A DNA stretch of 32,388 nucleotides, taken from NCBI GenBank assembly GCA_026692865.1, contig JAPLNI010000026.1, positions 1 to 32,388 on the forward strand, read 5' to 3'. Position numbers and translations under genes: made by a program. The stretch is from Planctomycetota bacterium. Its GTDB lineage: Bacteria > Planctomycetota > Planctomycetia > Pirellulales > Pirellulaceae. The notes below the pieces were generated by a model, which worked only from the letters and a program-made list of their open reading frames with translations, did no database searches and was not told the origin of the DNA. Positions 16,322 through 24,855 of this stretch are shown here, piece by piece (positions within the stretch are counted from its first letter, which is position 1; each line of letters opens with the position of its first letter).

Positions 16322-16755
16322 GTGGTTGGCATGCTTGGCACTACGGGAAGATCAGCGGGCGCCGGAGGAAGAGAGGCCTCCAACGTGTCCTTGATTTCGA
16401 TTGTGGAGTGGTATCCCTGAGCATCCATCAAAGTAAATCCAAGAAAGAGTGCTACGAAGATAATGGAACTCAAGAAAACAATTGCGTTAAGCGGTTTGTC
16501 CCAAAGCAAGTGCATGAAAAACAGAATGACTAGCCCCGCCTTGACAGTAGCGATCCCCATCGTGACCCAAATTTCAGCGGCCCCAATGTCTAATGTCGAC
16601 TGCCAAACGGTCAATATGGTCAATGCCAGCAACGTAAAGAAAACCGAAAACAGCATCGTTAATGAAGCCGGGTGAGCAAATTCACCATCTCCGTGACCAT
16701 GCCCTCCGCCATGTGAATCAATCTGGGCAGAAGCATCAACAGATGTATGAGCCAT
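16318..16755 (-). CDS. coxD: Cytochrome c oxidase subunit IV (caa3 type)
   Basis: This is a small membrane subunit of the caa3 oxidase, 145 residues. After a His/Gly-rich N-terminus (His at 3, 15, 19, 21 and 28) come three predicted membrane segments: SLTMLFSVFFTLLALTILTVW, IWVTMGIATVKAGLVILFFM and IVFLSSIIFVALFLGFTLM. The TVKAGLVILFFMHLLWDK pattern is the signature of bacterial COX4 subunits. The tail is Pro/Ala rich. It follows coxC by 114 bases and shares an ATGA overlap with the HAD phosphatase. Its role is structural; no redox ligands are expected. Confidence 0.9.
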   Translation of the reverse strand: MAHTSVDASAQIDSHGGGHGHGDGEFAHPASLTMLFSVFFTLLALTILTVWQSTLDIGAAEIWVTMGIATVKAGLVILFFMHLLWDKPLNAIVFLSSIIFVALFLGFTLMDAQGYHSTIEIKDTLEASLPPAPADLPVVPSMPTT

Positions 16756-16869
16756 AATTTTCTCTTAAATCTAAACCTACAGTTACATCAACCAAGACAC
16801 GCGGAGCAACGACCTCGACGCACCCACGGAATGCGTAAGCACACGCTTCGGTGAGAGCCTTCTACATGT

Positions 16870-17940
16870 CTACCTAATCAAATACAACAATGGGAACAGG
16901 AAAATCCAAATGAAGTCCACCAAGTGCCAATACAGACCAACGTTGTCGACAGGGCCAAAGTACTTGGAATGAAATTCATGACGAGCGGCTTTGACGATAA
17001 GCCAAGTAATGACTCCCATTCCGCCTAAAATGTGAACGGCGTGAATGCCCGTCATCATGTAATAAATTCCAAAGAAGATCCCAGCTCTACCACGCTGATT
17101 GATCTCAGGCTCATCAATTCCAACACGCTTCGGATCTACAAACACCTCGCTTGGGAAGGCTTGCCCAGGAATCGAAGTCGCAACCATGTGATCGACAATT
17201 ATCGCGTGCGCCGCGTGATCTCCCGCACCCTCGTGATGGTCACCGTGGGTAGCACCGTGCCCAGAACCATGTGCATCACCATGGGACTCGCCTGATTCTA
17301 GGAAAACGCCGAGCTGTACACCAGCAAAGAAACAAAGGGATGCAACCAGCAATGGACCCGCAATTTGGAGTTGGAATCGATTCCGGCCAACCAACGCAAA
17401 TAAATACCAACCAGCGAAAATAACAGCAAACACTGCGGCAGGGATGCAGAGAATTTGCAACCAATTGCCATGATTTGGCTCAGCAACGCCTTGCGTGATA
17501 TACATCCCCGCAGGAAGTAAGCCGAGATCCCACTTGTGGGTGTACTCGACAGCTTTTACCCCCAAAAACATTGCTGCGCAACTGAGTGTCATTGCAAGCA
17601 TCGAAACAAGAATCTTTTGCTGCGAAAGCTGTGCTGCTCGAACTGCCCATGCCATTGTCAATGAACTGAATAGTAAAACTCCCGTGTTGATCGCCCCGAG
17701 CTTCGCGTTTAAGAACTGACTTGCGTACACAAAGACTTCGGGGTGAAGACTTCGGAAGAGGGCGTAGGCAACGAACATCCCACTAAAGAACAGCACTTCC
17801 GTAACAAGAAACAACCACATTCCCAGCTTGCCCGAGTCGAACTGTTGCTCCGCATCATCGAAATGGTGGGCTAACCAAGCTGGATGATCGTGTGAATGAT
17901 CGTCAGCATGCTCGCTAGTTGGGATCGTGATATCGCTCAT
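16870..17940 (-). CDS. coxC: Cytochrome c oxidase subunit III with His-rich insertion
   Basis: This is the core subunit III of the caa3 oxidase, seven predicted membrane helices in 356 residues, longer than most bacterial relatives. Canonical elements are KLGMWLFLVTEVLFFSGMF (39-56), GIYYMMTGIHAVHILGG (291-307) and YWHLVDFIWIFLF (337-349). Two regions are unusual: an N-terminal His/Asp stretch (HADDHSHDHPAWLAHHFDD, 11-29) and an insertion of about 70 residues between helices V and VI (215-286), with nine His within 220-251 before an ordinary-looking acidic part. ATG at 17940 has an AGGA site. A strong terminator separates it from coxA upstream, so it may also be made from a separate or attenuated transcript. 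Confidence 0.94.
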   Translation of the reverse strand: MSDITIPTSEHADDHSHDHPAWLAHHFDDAEQQFDSGKLGMWLFLVTEVLFFSGMFVAYALFRSLHPEVFVYASQFLNAKLGAINTGVLLFSSLTMAWAVRAAQLSQQKILVSMLAMTLSCAAMFLGVKAVEYTHKWDLGLLPAGMYITQGVAEPNHGNWLQILCIPAAVFAVIFAGWYLFALVGRNRFQLQIAGPLLVASLCFFAGVQLGVFLESGESHGDAHGSGHGATHGDHHEGAGDHAAHAIIVDHMVATSIPGQAFPSEVFVDPKRVGIDEPEINQRGRAGIFFGIYYMMTGIHAVHILGGMGVITWLIVKAARHEFHSKYFGPVDNVGLYWHLVDFIWIFLFPLLYLIR

Positions 17941-17980
17941 GTCTTCCTGTCTTTTCTAAATCTTTCCGATTCTCTACGCC

Positions 17981-18015
17981 AAAAAGCGGATGACTCATTT
18001 CAGAATCATCCGCTT
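17981..18015 (-). terminator. Rho-independent terminator between coxA and coxC
   Basis: Read on the minus strand, 25 bases after the coxA stop codon, a perfect 10-base stem (AAGCGGATGA / TCATCCGCTT, arms 18006-18015 and 17984-17993) with a 12-base loop is followed directly by five T. This is the clearest intrinsic terminator in the window. It lies inside an otherwise continuous gene run, so it probably partially ends transcription after coxA, lowering coxC-coxD expression or implying a second promoter. Confidence 0.82.
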
Positions 18016-18039
18016 GTTGATTTTAGTTTTTATCCAGTT

Positions 18040-19704
18040 TTACTTCCGCCGAACATACCCACCTTCGCGAGCGTCATACTCCAAGCCACGGAAATCATAC
18101 GGATCGCCAACAACTGGCGGCTTTGAAAAGTTATCATGTGGCGGTGGTGAGGAACATACCCATTCGAGCGTCGCTCCACCCCACGGGTTGGTAGGAGCTT
18201 TTTTCCCTCTGAACAACGAGTTGATCAGCACGCCAAGAGCTACAAATAGTCCGATTCCGAGAAGGAAGGCACCGTATGTAGACAACTGGTGTAAGAATTC
18301 AAACTCGGGAACGTAAGTTGCGTATCGACGGGGCATACCGCGCGTTCCGAGAACGAACTGAGGGAGAAACGTCAGGTTAAAACCGACGAACACAATACCG
18401 GCAGAAATTTGCCCACCGAGCTCGTTGTACATCTTGCCGACCATTTTCGGCCACCAGTGAAAAATACCACCGAGGAAGGCTACCAACGTACCACCCATCA
18501 TCACGTAGTGGAAGTGAGCCACCACGAAGTAGGTATCGTGGAAGTGCCGATCAATCGACAACGCACCAAGAGGCAAACCTGTCAAACCACCAATGGTGAA
18601 CAGAAACATGAAGGACAACGCATATAGCATCGGAGTTGTCAGCGAAACCGTACCTTTGTACATCGTAAACAACCAGTTGAAGACTTTGATGGCTGATGGG
18701 ATCGAGACCGTAAAAGTCAGCGCACTGAACACGATTGTTGTTACGTTCGCCATACCGCTTGTGAACATGTGATGCCCCCACACGAGGAAGCCGAACAATG
18801 CAATTGCAACCGAGCTGTAGGCGATCATCCGATAACCGAAAATACCCTTGTGACTGTGCACACTCATGAGCTCACTAATGATTCCCATCGCAGGAAGGAT
18901 CATGATGTACACAGCTGGATGCGAGTAGAACCAAAAGAAGTGTTGGTAGGTAACAGGGTCACCGTTCAACTTCGGATCAAAAATCCCAATTCCTAAGAAT
19001 CGCTCCGCCATTAACAACAGCATGGTTATACCGAGCACAGGTGTCGCAAGAACTTGAATTATCGACGTAGAGTAAATAGCCCATAACAATAGAGGCATGC
19101 GAAACCAAGTCATCCCTGGTGGACGCATCGTGTTGATCGTGACGATGAAATTCAAACCCGTAAAAATCGAGCTAAATCCGAGAATGAACACACCCATTGT
19201 CGCCAAGACTACAGGACCGGTTGTCTCGAGACTATAGGGTGTGTAGAACGTCCAGCCTGTATCCAGACCTGTGGTGAGCATTGCGACTAAGAAGAAGATC
19301 GCTCCGCCAACCCACAAGTAAAAACTGGATAGATTCAACCGAGGAAATGCAACGTCCTTCGCACCGAGCATGATCGGCAACAAGAAGTTACCAAGTGCAG
19401 CAGGCACGCTAGGAATGATGAACAAAAACACCATTACCGCACCGTGTAGGGTGAAGATCTGATTGTATTGCTTCAAAGTTAAAAACGCCCCATCTGCATA
19501 AAACAGGTGAGCACGAACAACCAAAGCAAGCACCCCACCAAGCAAGAAGCTTGACATGACACCTACCAAATACATCAACCCGATGCGTTTGTGATCGAGC
19601 GTAAGGGCCCAACTAAGGAAACCGCTAGTATGGGTGAGGAAATTGCCGGGTTCCTTGGCTGATTCAACTGGTGCCACCAGTGGCTTTGATATTACTGCAC
19701 TCAT
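18040..19704 (-). CDS. coxA: Cytochrome c oxidase subunit I, A2-type heme-copper oxidase
   Basis: This is the catalytic subunit: it reduces O2 and pumps protons at the heme a3-CuB centre. The 554 residues carry all ligands: H87 and H399 for heme a, H262 (cross-linked to Y266), H311 and H312 for CuB, and H397 for heme a3. The helix VI segment reads [13 protein letters not shown], with Ala in place of the D-channel glutamate of HPEVY and a Tyr-Ser pair just before H262. This is the defining mark of A2-type oxidases, such as that of Rhodothermus. ATG at 19704 has a GGAG site about 12 bases upstream. An 82-base gap with a 14-base palindrome separates it from coxB. It probably forms a supercomplex with the ACIII encoded upstream, by analogy. 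Confidence 0.97.
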   Translation of the reverse strand: MSAVISKPLVAPVESAKEPGNFLTHTSGFLSWALTLDHKRIGLMYLVGVMSSFLLGGVLALVVRAHLFYADGAFLTLKQYNQIFTLHGAVMVFLFIIPSVPAALGNFLLPIMLGAKDVAFPRLNLSSFYLWVGGAIFFLVAMLTTGLDTGWTFYTPYSLETTGPVVLATMGVFILGFSSIFTGLNFIVTINTMRPPGMTWFRMPLLLWAIYSTSIIQVLATPVLGITMLLLMAERFLGIGIFDPKLNGDPVTYQHFFWFYSHPAVYIMILPAMGIISELMSVHSHKGIFGYRMIAYSSVAIALFGFLVWGHHMFTSGMANVTTIVFSALTFTVSIPSAIKVFNWLFTMYKGTVSLTTPMLYALSFMFLFTIGGLTGLPLGALSIDRHFHDTYFVVAHFHYVMMGGTLVAFLGGIFHWWPKMVGKMYNELGGQISAGIVFVGFNLTFLPQFVLGTRGMPRRYATYVPEFEFLHQLSTYGAFLLGIGLFVALGVLINSLFRGKKAPTNPWGGATLEWVCSSPPPHDNFSKPPVVGDPYDFRGLEYDAREGGYVRRK

Positions 19705-19722
19705 AATCTCTAAAAACTCCCA

Positions 19723-19736
19723 CGCGATATATCGCG
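19723..19736. promoter_or_regulatory. Perfect 14-base palindrome between coxB and coxA
   Basis: CGCGATATATCGCG is a perfect palindrome 18 bases upstream of the coxA start, beside its ribosome binding site. A second short odd palindrome, AACGG-A-CCGTT, sits about 20 bases further upstream. It could be a dimeric regulator site or a short mRNA hairpin covering the coxA start region. No regulator gene is next to it, and it may be chance. Confidence 0.35.
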
Positions 19737-19786
19737 AAACCCGTGCTTTGTGATAACGGACCGTTCTATCGTTGTTATTGACTTTA

Positions 19787-20749
19787 TTATTCTGACTTTA
19801 ATGACTTCATGTAAGCGATCAAGGCGGAGATCTGCTCTTCCTTTAGCCGCCCTTGGTAGGATGGCATGAGTGAAGCCTTCTCATATCCTGCCCGCGCTTT
19901 TGCTTGCGGATTTAACACTGATTCACGAACGTAATTTTCATCGAAAGGCACGGTGCCTCCAACCGCCAGTGCAACTTCACCACCCCACGTCCCCTTGAAG
20001 GATGGTCCGACAATTTTCGCACCATCAATCGAGTGGCACGATGCACAACCCATTGTCTTGGCATACAACAACTTGCCGTACTCGACAGGATCACTCGGAG
20101 GAATCTGCATCTTGGTAAACCAAGCATCATACTCTTCCTTTGTATGAACTACTACCTTTGCGCCCATCTTGCTGTGCTGATCACCGCAATACTCGGAGCA
20201 AAAAAGATCATATGTTCCTGTTTTTGTAGGCTCGAACCACATTGTTGCATATCGCCCAGGAACCACGTCACACTTCGCACGGAATGCAGGGACGAATAAA
20301 CTGTGCAGAACGTCGTCTGACCGCATGATCATCTTTGCCGGTTCGTTCACTACTAGGTGAAGTTCATTATCGATGACACCATTCGGGTATCCAAAACTCC
20401 AGGCCCACTTTTTTGCAACGACTTGAACGTCTCGCGTATCGGCAGGAATCGTCATCATGTCAAGGAACCCAATTGTCCCTCGGTAGAAAATCCAAACGGC
20501 AATAATAGTTGGAACGACAGTCCAGCCGATTTCCAACGCGTTGTTGTGGAGTGCCTCCGGCGAACCTCTGTATCCAGGCCGCTCGCGGTAGGCGTACATG
20601 AAATAGACCATAAACCCAACAATCAGCACGAAAAACGCCAAGCTGATGTAGGTAACTGCTAAGAAGAACCAATCGACTTCCGGAGCGAACGTAGAGGCCT
20701 GCTCGGGAAACCAAAAAGTCTTATTTTGATCTGCTATTAAAAAAAACAT
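19787..20749 (-). CDS. coxB: Cytochrome c oxidase subunit II fused to cytochrome c (caa3)
   Basis: Subunit II receives electrons at CuA, here with a C-terminal cytochrome c domain. From ATG 20749 (320 residues; the longer frame to 20809 would overlap sco): membrane helices at about 28-52 and 73-90, then the CuA domain with ligands H149, C184, C188, H192 and M195 ([12 protein letters not shown]), and a monoheme domain with CASCH at 235-239 and a candidate axial Met295 in LMPSY. The fusion defines the caa3 type and removes the need for a soluble cytochrome c at this step. It starts 31 bases after the sco stop codon. Confidence 0.96.
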   Translation of the reverse strand: MFFLIADQNKTFWFPEQASTFAPEVDWFFLAVTYISLAFFVLIVGFMVYFMYAYRERPGYRGSPEALHNNALEIGWTVVPTIIAVWIFYRGTIGFLDMMTIPADTRDVQVVAKKWAWSFGYPNGVIDNELHLVVNEPAKMIMRSDDVLHSLFVPAFRAKCDVVPGRYATMWFEPTKTGTYDLFCSEYCGDQHSKMGAKVVVHTKEEYDAWFTKMQIPPSDPVEYGKLLYAKTMGCASCHSIDGAKIVGPSFKGTWGGEVALAVGGTVPFDENYVRESVLNPQAKARAGYEKASLMPSYQGRLKEEQISALIAYMKSLKSE

Positions 20750-20780
20750 TATCTCTACCGTTCTCAGACTAAAAACTAAT

Positions 20781-21659
20781 TCATTTAGGTTCAAAAATAG
20801 CTGGCGCATTCTCGCCGGAATCTGAATCAGCCAGACTCGAATGTTTTCCGCCTAGTTTTCGAGGAATCCAAAAAGGAACCGAAATCGCAAGCCCAACGAT
20901 CACAAAAGCACCCGCACCATAGGCAAGAAGTTTTCTCGCGTCTGCCGCGTAGCTCCCTTCTTCCGGGTTGTAGTGAAAGCAACTTAGCAATATCTGATCA
21001 GCCATCGATCCAATCCGCCCCTCAGAGGCTTCGATCAGTCCGAAACGCAACGTCTCGGGCTTAAAACCAATTTCAAACAAGTATCGCGAGATCTTCCCAT
21101 CCGGTGTGACTAAAATTGCAGCGGAAGCGTGATTATACCGATCATTTGCAGCATCGTACGTATAACGGAAACCAATGGCATCTGCAATTCTTGCGATTGA
21201 ATCCCGATCGCCGTGCAGGAATGACCATCCTGCGGCTTGATGCTGCTTTGGGAGCATCGCGACGTACTTGTCCTTCATCGCAGCCATCTTTTCCTGCGTT
21301 TCGCGAGGATCAATGCTGATGGAAAACACTCGGAAATCCTTGCCGAGCTCCAAATCACGCATTGCGGCAAGCCCCTCGGTGAGACCGTTGAGTTGTGCCG
21401 TGCATAGGCCTGGGCAATTGCTGTAATTGAGAGTGAGCAAGAATGGCTTCTTACCGTCACCAAACTTGCCGACCAACGCAGGTTTGCCTCGTTCGTTGAT
21501 GAAAGTGAGATCGCTAGGTAGAGTCTCTCCTCGCTTCTCGTCAATCCGAATATCCTTGGCTCGCTCTGGAATGTCCGTTAACAATTGCCCACGAACATCC
21601 GATCCGATGGCTACAAAGCCAGCAAGTACGAATGCAAGTGTTACAGCTAAACGACACAT
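20781..21659 (-). CDS. SCO1/SenC copper chaperone for CuA assembly
   Basis: This is a membrane-anchored thioredoxin-fold protein that delivers copper to, or reduces, the CuA site of CoxB. The 292-residue product has an N-terminal signal/anchor (LAVTLAFVLAGFVAIG), the CPxxC copper site C82-P-G-L-C86 in LNYSNCPGLC, and the third ligand His177 in RYNHAS. Unlike minimal SCO proteins it has a long C-terminal extension with a second membrane helix near 247-267 (AYGAGAFVIVGLAISVPFWI) and a polar tail. It is directly upstream of coxB, consistent with assembly of that subunit, and is 8 bases after the small membrane protein gene. Confidence 0.93.
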   Translation of the reverse strand: MCRLAVTLAFVLAGFVAIGSDVRGQLLTDIPERAKDIRIDEKRGETLPSDLTFINERGKPALVGKFGDGKKPFLLTLNYSNCPGLCTAQLNGLTEGLAAMRDLELGKDFRVFSISIDPRETQEKMAAMKDKYVAMLPKQHQAAGWSFLHGDRDSIARIADAIGFRYTYDAANDRYNHASAAILVTPDGKISRYLFEIGFKPETLRFGLIEASEGRIGSMADQILLSCFHYNPEEGSYAADARKLLAYGAGAFVIVGLAISVPFWIPRKLGGKHSSLADSDSGENAPAIFEPK

Positions 21660-21667
21660 ATAAATTC

Positions 21668-22027
21668 TTACGCTCCGGGAGCAGCAATTGGTGCTGACTT
21701 ACCCTTGTTTTCTTTCAAAATCAAATCAATGGCTCGCTCTACAGGAATTTGCAGCAAAGTCTTTGGAGCGGCCCCAGTCGGCTTTCCATCAGGTCCCGTT
21801 TCCGGGGGAACCGCGACCTTCTTGTAACCGTTGATTGAAGCCAGTTGTTCACTAATCACAGCCTTAGAGGACGTATATTCTGAGGTTGTAAGCTTCTGCT
21901 CCTGGGCTGTATTCACCATATTGAAACAGAGTGCCTGGGTACCCTGGATGATTGCAATCAACAGTAAGCAGCTTATTACCGTCGCGTAAGCGATCATGCT
22001 GGTCGGTAGGTCGTCGTAACGTGCCAT
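21668..22027 (-). CDS. Small single-helix protein of the act-cox operon
   Basis: The product is not recognised with certainty. The 119 residues contain one membrane segment, about 11-34 (MIAYATVISCLLLIAIIQGT). A polar region of about 85 residues follows, probably outside the membrane, with a Pro/Gly-rich stretch and LLQIPVERAIDLILKENKG near 90-108. An IPVERA/IPI-x-x-A-type motif also occurs, from memory, in small membrane proteins near other bacterial oxidase genes. No cysteine pair, heme motif or enzyme site is seen. It lies 8 bases from actF and 8 bases from sco, so it is firmly co-transcribed. A structural subunit or assembly factor of the ACIII-caa3 supercomplex is the simplest inference. 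Confidence 0.7.
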   Translation of the reverse strand: MARYDDLPTSMIAYATVISCLLLIAIIQGTQALCFNMVNTAQEQKLTTSEYTSSKAVISEQLASINGYKKVAVPPETGPDGKPTGAAPKTLLQIPVERAIDLILKENKGKSAPIAAPGA

Positions 22028-22035
22028 GATTTCAA

Positions 22036-23274
22036 TTATAGGAGTGGGTTAGCGTAGGAAAGAGCTTCATGAAGCCGTGGATCGCCAGTGGCGACCAAAG
22101 GAGCATCCGAGGCCCGAAGCAACAAGAAACCAATGAACAGGGAAAACATACCGATGCCGCCGAGCATGTGACCAAACATCATGATCATTGAAAAAGGTCC
22201 GGCGTTAGGCATGACCAAGAAAGTCATATCCAACCAGTGGACTACAAGAGCCCAGCAAGCGAAGAAAAACAGTCCCGATCGATGTCGTCTAACGTGTCGT
22301 GATAAGAGTCCAAGAAATGGGATCGCAAAGTGAACGATAATCAGTCCGTAACTAAGATACTGCCAGCCATCGCTGATTCGAACGCGGAACCAAGCTGTTT
22401 CTTCAGGAATGTTACCGTACCAGTAAAGCAAAAACTGCGAAAACGCGATGTAAGACCAAAACATTGTAAATCCGAACAGGAACTTACCCATGTCGTGATA
22501 ATGCTCGATGTTCACTTCGTCCTTCAACTTGCCATTCCTTTGGAGAACCATAAAAGAGACGATCATCAGAGCAAAAAAACCGAACATGCTTGCCGAGAAC
22601 AAGTAGACTCCAAAAATCGTACTGAACCAATCGGCGTCAATCGACATGATCCAGTCGAACGAAGCCATAGTTACCGTAAGTGCGAAGATCATCATAAGGA
22701 CCGCGCTCCACTTTTGACGATCAAGCGTTAGCCTAACATCGCCAGTCTCATCTTGTTTGCGGCTTAGTCGGTAGTAGTAACCAACGATCAGCGACCAAAT
22801 GGCGAGGCAAATTACTGCTCGAGTTGCAAAGAAGGGCCCGTTCAGATATCCGACTTTGGCCTGAACGATCGACTCTTTGATGTCTTCTACGTTTGCAAAA
22901 TTCCACTCATATAACGCCGAACCTTTGCTGAACGCAACGACCAATAGGATCGGAGCGAACAAACAAGCAACCCACGGAATCGTCATCGAAATCAGTTCCG
23001 CAAGCCTCCGGATAGAAGCACTCCAACCCGCTCGTGTAAGAAAACTGACAAGCACGAAAAACATCCCACCGATGCCAAAGCTAATCGCGTAGATGAAGTT
23101 AGCTAGATACGAATGCATACCAAAGCGAAGACCTTCGGTCTTGGAGGGTGCACCAACAAAGAAAACTAAACCGCTAGCGGCGATGAGAATCACACCAAGA
23201 GTAAAGCACCACAGGTATTTTCCTGCCCATGCTTCGGGGAGCTTGAGATTATCACTTGAGTTTGTTGTAGTCAT
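22036..23274 (-). CDS. actF: Alternative Complex III subunit ActF
   Basis: This is an integral membrane subunit of the quinol:electron-carrier oxidoreductase ACIII, 412 residues with about ten predicted helices. Distinctive stretches are GLRFGMHSYLANFIYAISFGIGGMFF near the N-terminus, TMASFDWIMSIDADWFSTIFGVY in the middle and a polar IEHYHDMGKFLFGFTMFWSYIAFSQFLLYWYGNIPEE segment, the family's hallmark. ActF is the NrfD-related partner of ActC and its helices are thought to contribute a proton path. It begins 6 bases after the actDE stop codon. Confidence 0.95.
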   Translation of the reverse strand: MTTTNSSDNLKLPEAWAGKYLWCFTLGVILIAASGLVFFVGAPSKTEGLRFGMHSYLANFIYAISFGIGGMFFVLVSFLTRAGWSASIRRLAELISMTIPWVACLFAPILLVVAFSKGSALYEWNFANVEDIKESIVQAKVGYLNGPFFATRAVICLAIWSLIVGYYYRLSRKQDETGDVRLTLDRQKWSAVLMMIFALTVTMASFDWIMSIDADWFSTIFGVYLFSASMFGFFALMIVSFMVLQRNGKLKDEVNIEHYHDMGKFLFGFTMFWSYIAFSQFLLYWYGNIPEETAWFRVRISDGWQYLSYGLIIVHFAIPFLGLLSRHVRRHRSGLFFFACWALVVHWLDMTFLVMPNAGPFSMIMMFGHMLGGIGMFSLFIGFLLLRASDAPLVATGDPRLHEALSYANPLL

Positions 23275-23280
23275 CAGTTT

Positions 23281-24786
23281 CTATTCCGCCTTCTTCGCTT
23301 CTTCGATCTTGGCCCGCAACTCTACAGGAACATCATCAATCTGCGCATTACGACTTCGTTGCAAGGCACGCACGTACGAGACTATCGCCCATCGTTCTTT
23401 TGGCGAAAGGACAGTTCCGTATCCAGCCATTTTGCCTTTGCCGTTAGAAATCGTATAAAAAATGTTTCCAATCGGTTGCTCTTGAATTCGAGGGTCATGT
23501 ACCGATGTCGGCGGTAACCAGTAGCCCTGTTGCAGCTGTTCTGCGCGACGGTGAACAAGTCCATCCCCATCGCCAGCATAGCCGTGGCACACGCTGCAGT
23601 AGATCTCAAACTTCGTTTTCCCGAGGGCAATCAGACTCGCATCTACCTCGAGGGGAAACTCTGATATCCAAGGTAGATTGGGACCGCCAGCAGCCACTGG
23701 TGCAGCCGCCGCCGCGGGTGTTGCACTCGGTGCTGGTACTGGACTTGCCGGTGCTGCATTAGCTGCCGGAATATCCTTGGCTGGCTCTACTACATTGGCC
23801 GGCTCTGTAGGTTTGGCCGCATCTACCGAACCAGTCTTGTCGCTAGGAGTATCTGGGGACGCGTCGGCTGGCTTTTCAGCTTTGTCATCCGCTGCACTTA
23901 CCAAACGAACATTACTTGTTGCGTTCAAAGATGCTTGTTTGGTTGGATCATAACCTAAATAGAACGGGTCTTCGTTAACGAGTGAACCACGTGCAACGGT
24001 TCCAGGAACTTGAGGACGAGCGATCCGAGCGTCAGCGAAAATGGTAGTAGTTTGTTGGGCCTTCTTCTTTGGCTGGAAATCCATATCAAAAAAGACGTGC
24101 CAACGTGGATTCTCGTCATTGCCGGCTCGCATGTTAAGTACAACAGCTACTGGAACCAACGATGCACAGAACAAGAACCCAAGCCCGAGCCAAATTACAC
24201 TTGGCAAAGTTGTAGGGCTGGAATCTTCGATCACTTCTTCCAGCGACTCTGGCTTCGTCCCAGCCAACAAATCCTTAACCGATTCGCGGTTGAAGTACTT
24301 ATCGCGACTGTCGACGTGCAAGAAAAAGCGATCGTTGGTAACGCGATCAAATCGCTCGCTGTTGAATAGAGGGTTCGATAGTTTTGGAAGGCCGTTTAGA
24401 GCCCACATTCCGAGGAAAGTCGTGAACGCGCTGAACAGAATGGTCAACTCGAAAGCGACCGGAATGTTTGCAGGCCACGAAGCAAATGGCTTCCCAGAGA
24501 TAATGTACTTGTAGTCGTAAGCGTTCGTCCAATACTGAAGAACCAGCGCAGTAAATAAACCGGTGAAACCTGCACCCAGTACGATAAACGGAAGAATAGT
24601 CGGTTTGATTCCAAGCGCTTCGTCTATACCGTGAACAGGGAATGGCGTGTATGCGTCCGTTTTCGTGTAACCTGAGTCACGCACCTTTCTCGATGCAGTG
24701 AGCAGCGAGTGTTCGTCGACGTACTCGGCAATCCAGCCGAAGCTTTTCGGCTTTGCTGTTGCGGCTTGTGATTTCTTTTCACTCAT
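23281..24786 (-). CDS. actDE: ACIII fusion subunit ActD-ActE (monoheme cytochrome c)
   Basis: ActD and ActE, usually separate, are joined in one 501-residue protein. The ActD part (about 1-190) has two membrane helices (63-84 and 106-130) and the characteristic NSERFDRVTNDRFFL segment. A third helix at 196-217 (IWLGLGFLFCASLVPVAV) leads into the ActE part, whose start DMDFQPKKKA and FADARIARPQVPGTVARG mirrors free ActE just after its lipid anchor. Residues 300-368 are an Ala/Pro linker, followed by the cytochrome c domain with CSVCH at 397-401 and a candidate axial Met453. The third helix is needed to place the heme outside the membrane. It lies 69 bases after actC and 6 before actF. Confidence 0.94.
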   Translation of the reverse strand: MSEKKSQAATAKPKSFGWIAEYVDEHSLLTASRKVRDSGYTKTDAYTPFPVHGIDEALGIKPTILPFIVLGAGFTGLFTALVLQYWTNAYDYKYIISGKPFASWPANIPVAFELTILFSAFTTFLGMWALNGLPKLSNPLFNSERFDRVTNDRFFLHVDSRDKYFNRESVKDLLAGTKPESLEEVIEDSSPTTLPSVIWLGLGFLFCASLVPVAVVLNMRAGNDENPRWHVFFDMDFQPKKKAQQTTTIFADARIARPQVPGTVARGSLVNEDPFYLGYDPTKQASLNATSNVRLVSAADDKAEKPADASPDTPSDKTGSVDAAKPTEPANVVEPAKDIPAANAAPASPVPAPSATPAAAAAPVAAGGPNLPWISEFPLEVDASLIALGKTKFEIYCSVCHGYAGDGDGLVHRRAEQLQQGYWLPPTSVHDPRIQEQPIGNIFYTISNGKGKMAGYGTVLSPKERWAIVSYVRALQRSRNAQIDDVPVELRAKIEEAKKAE

Positions 24787-24855
24787 TTTAGTGATACCGA
24801 TTGAACTTACTTATAAAAACAGTTTGTATTGAAATGCTTCGAATGAAATTCTGGA

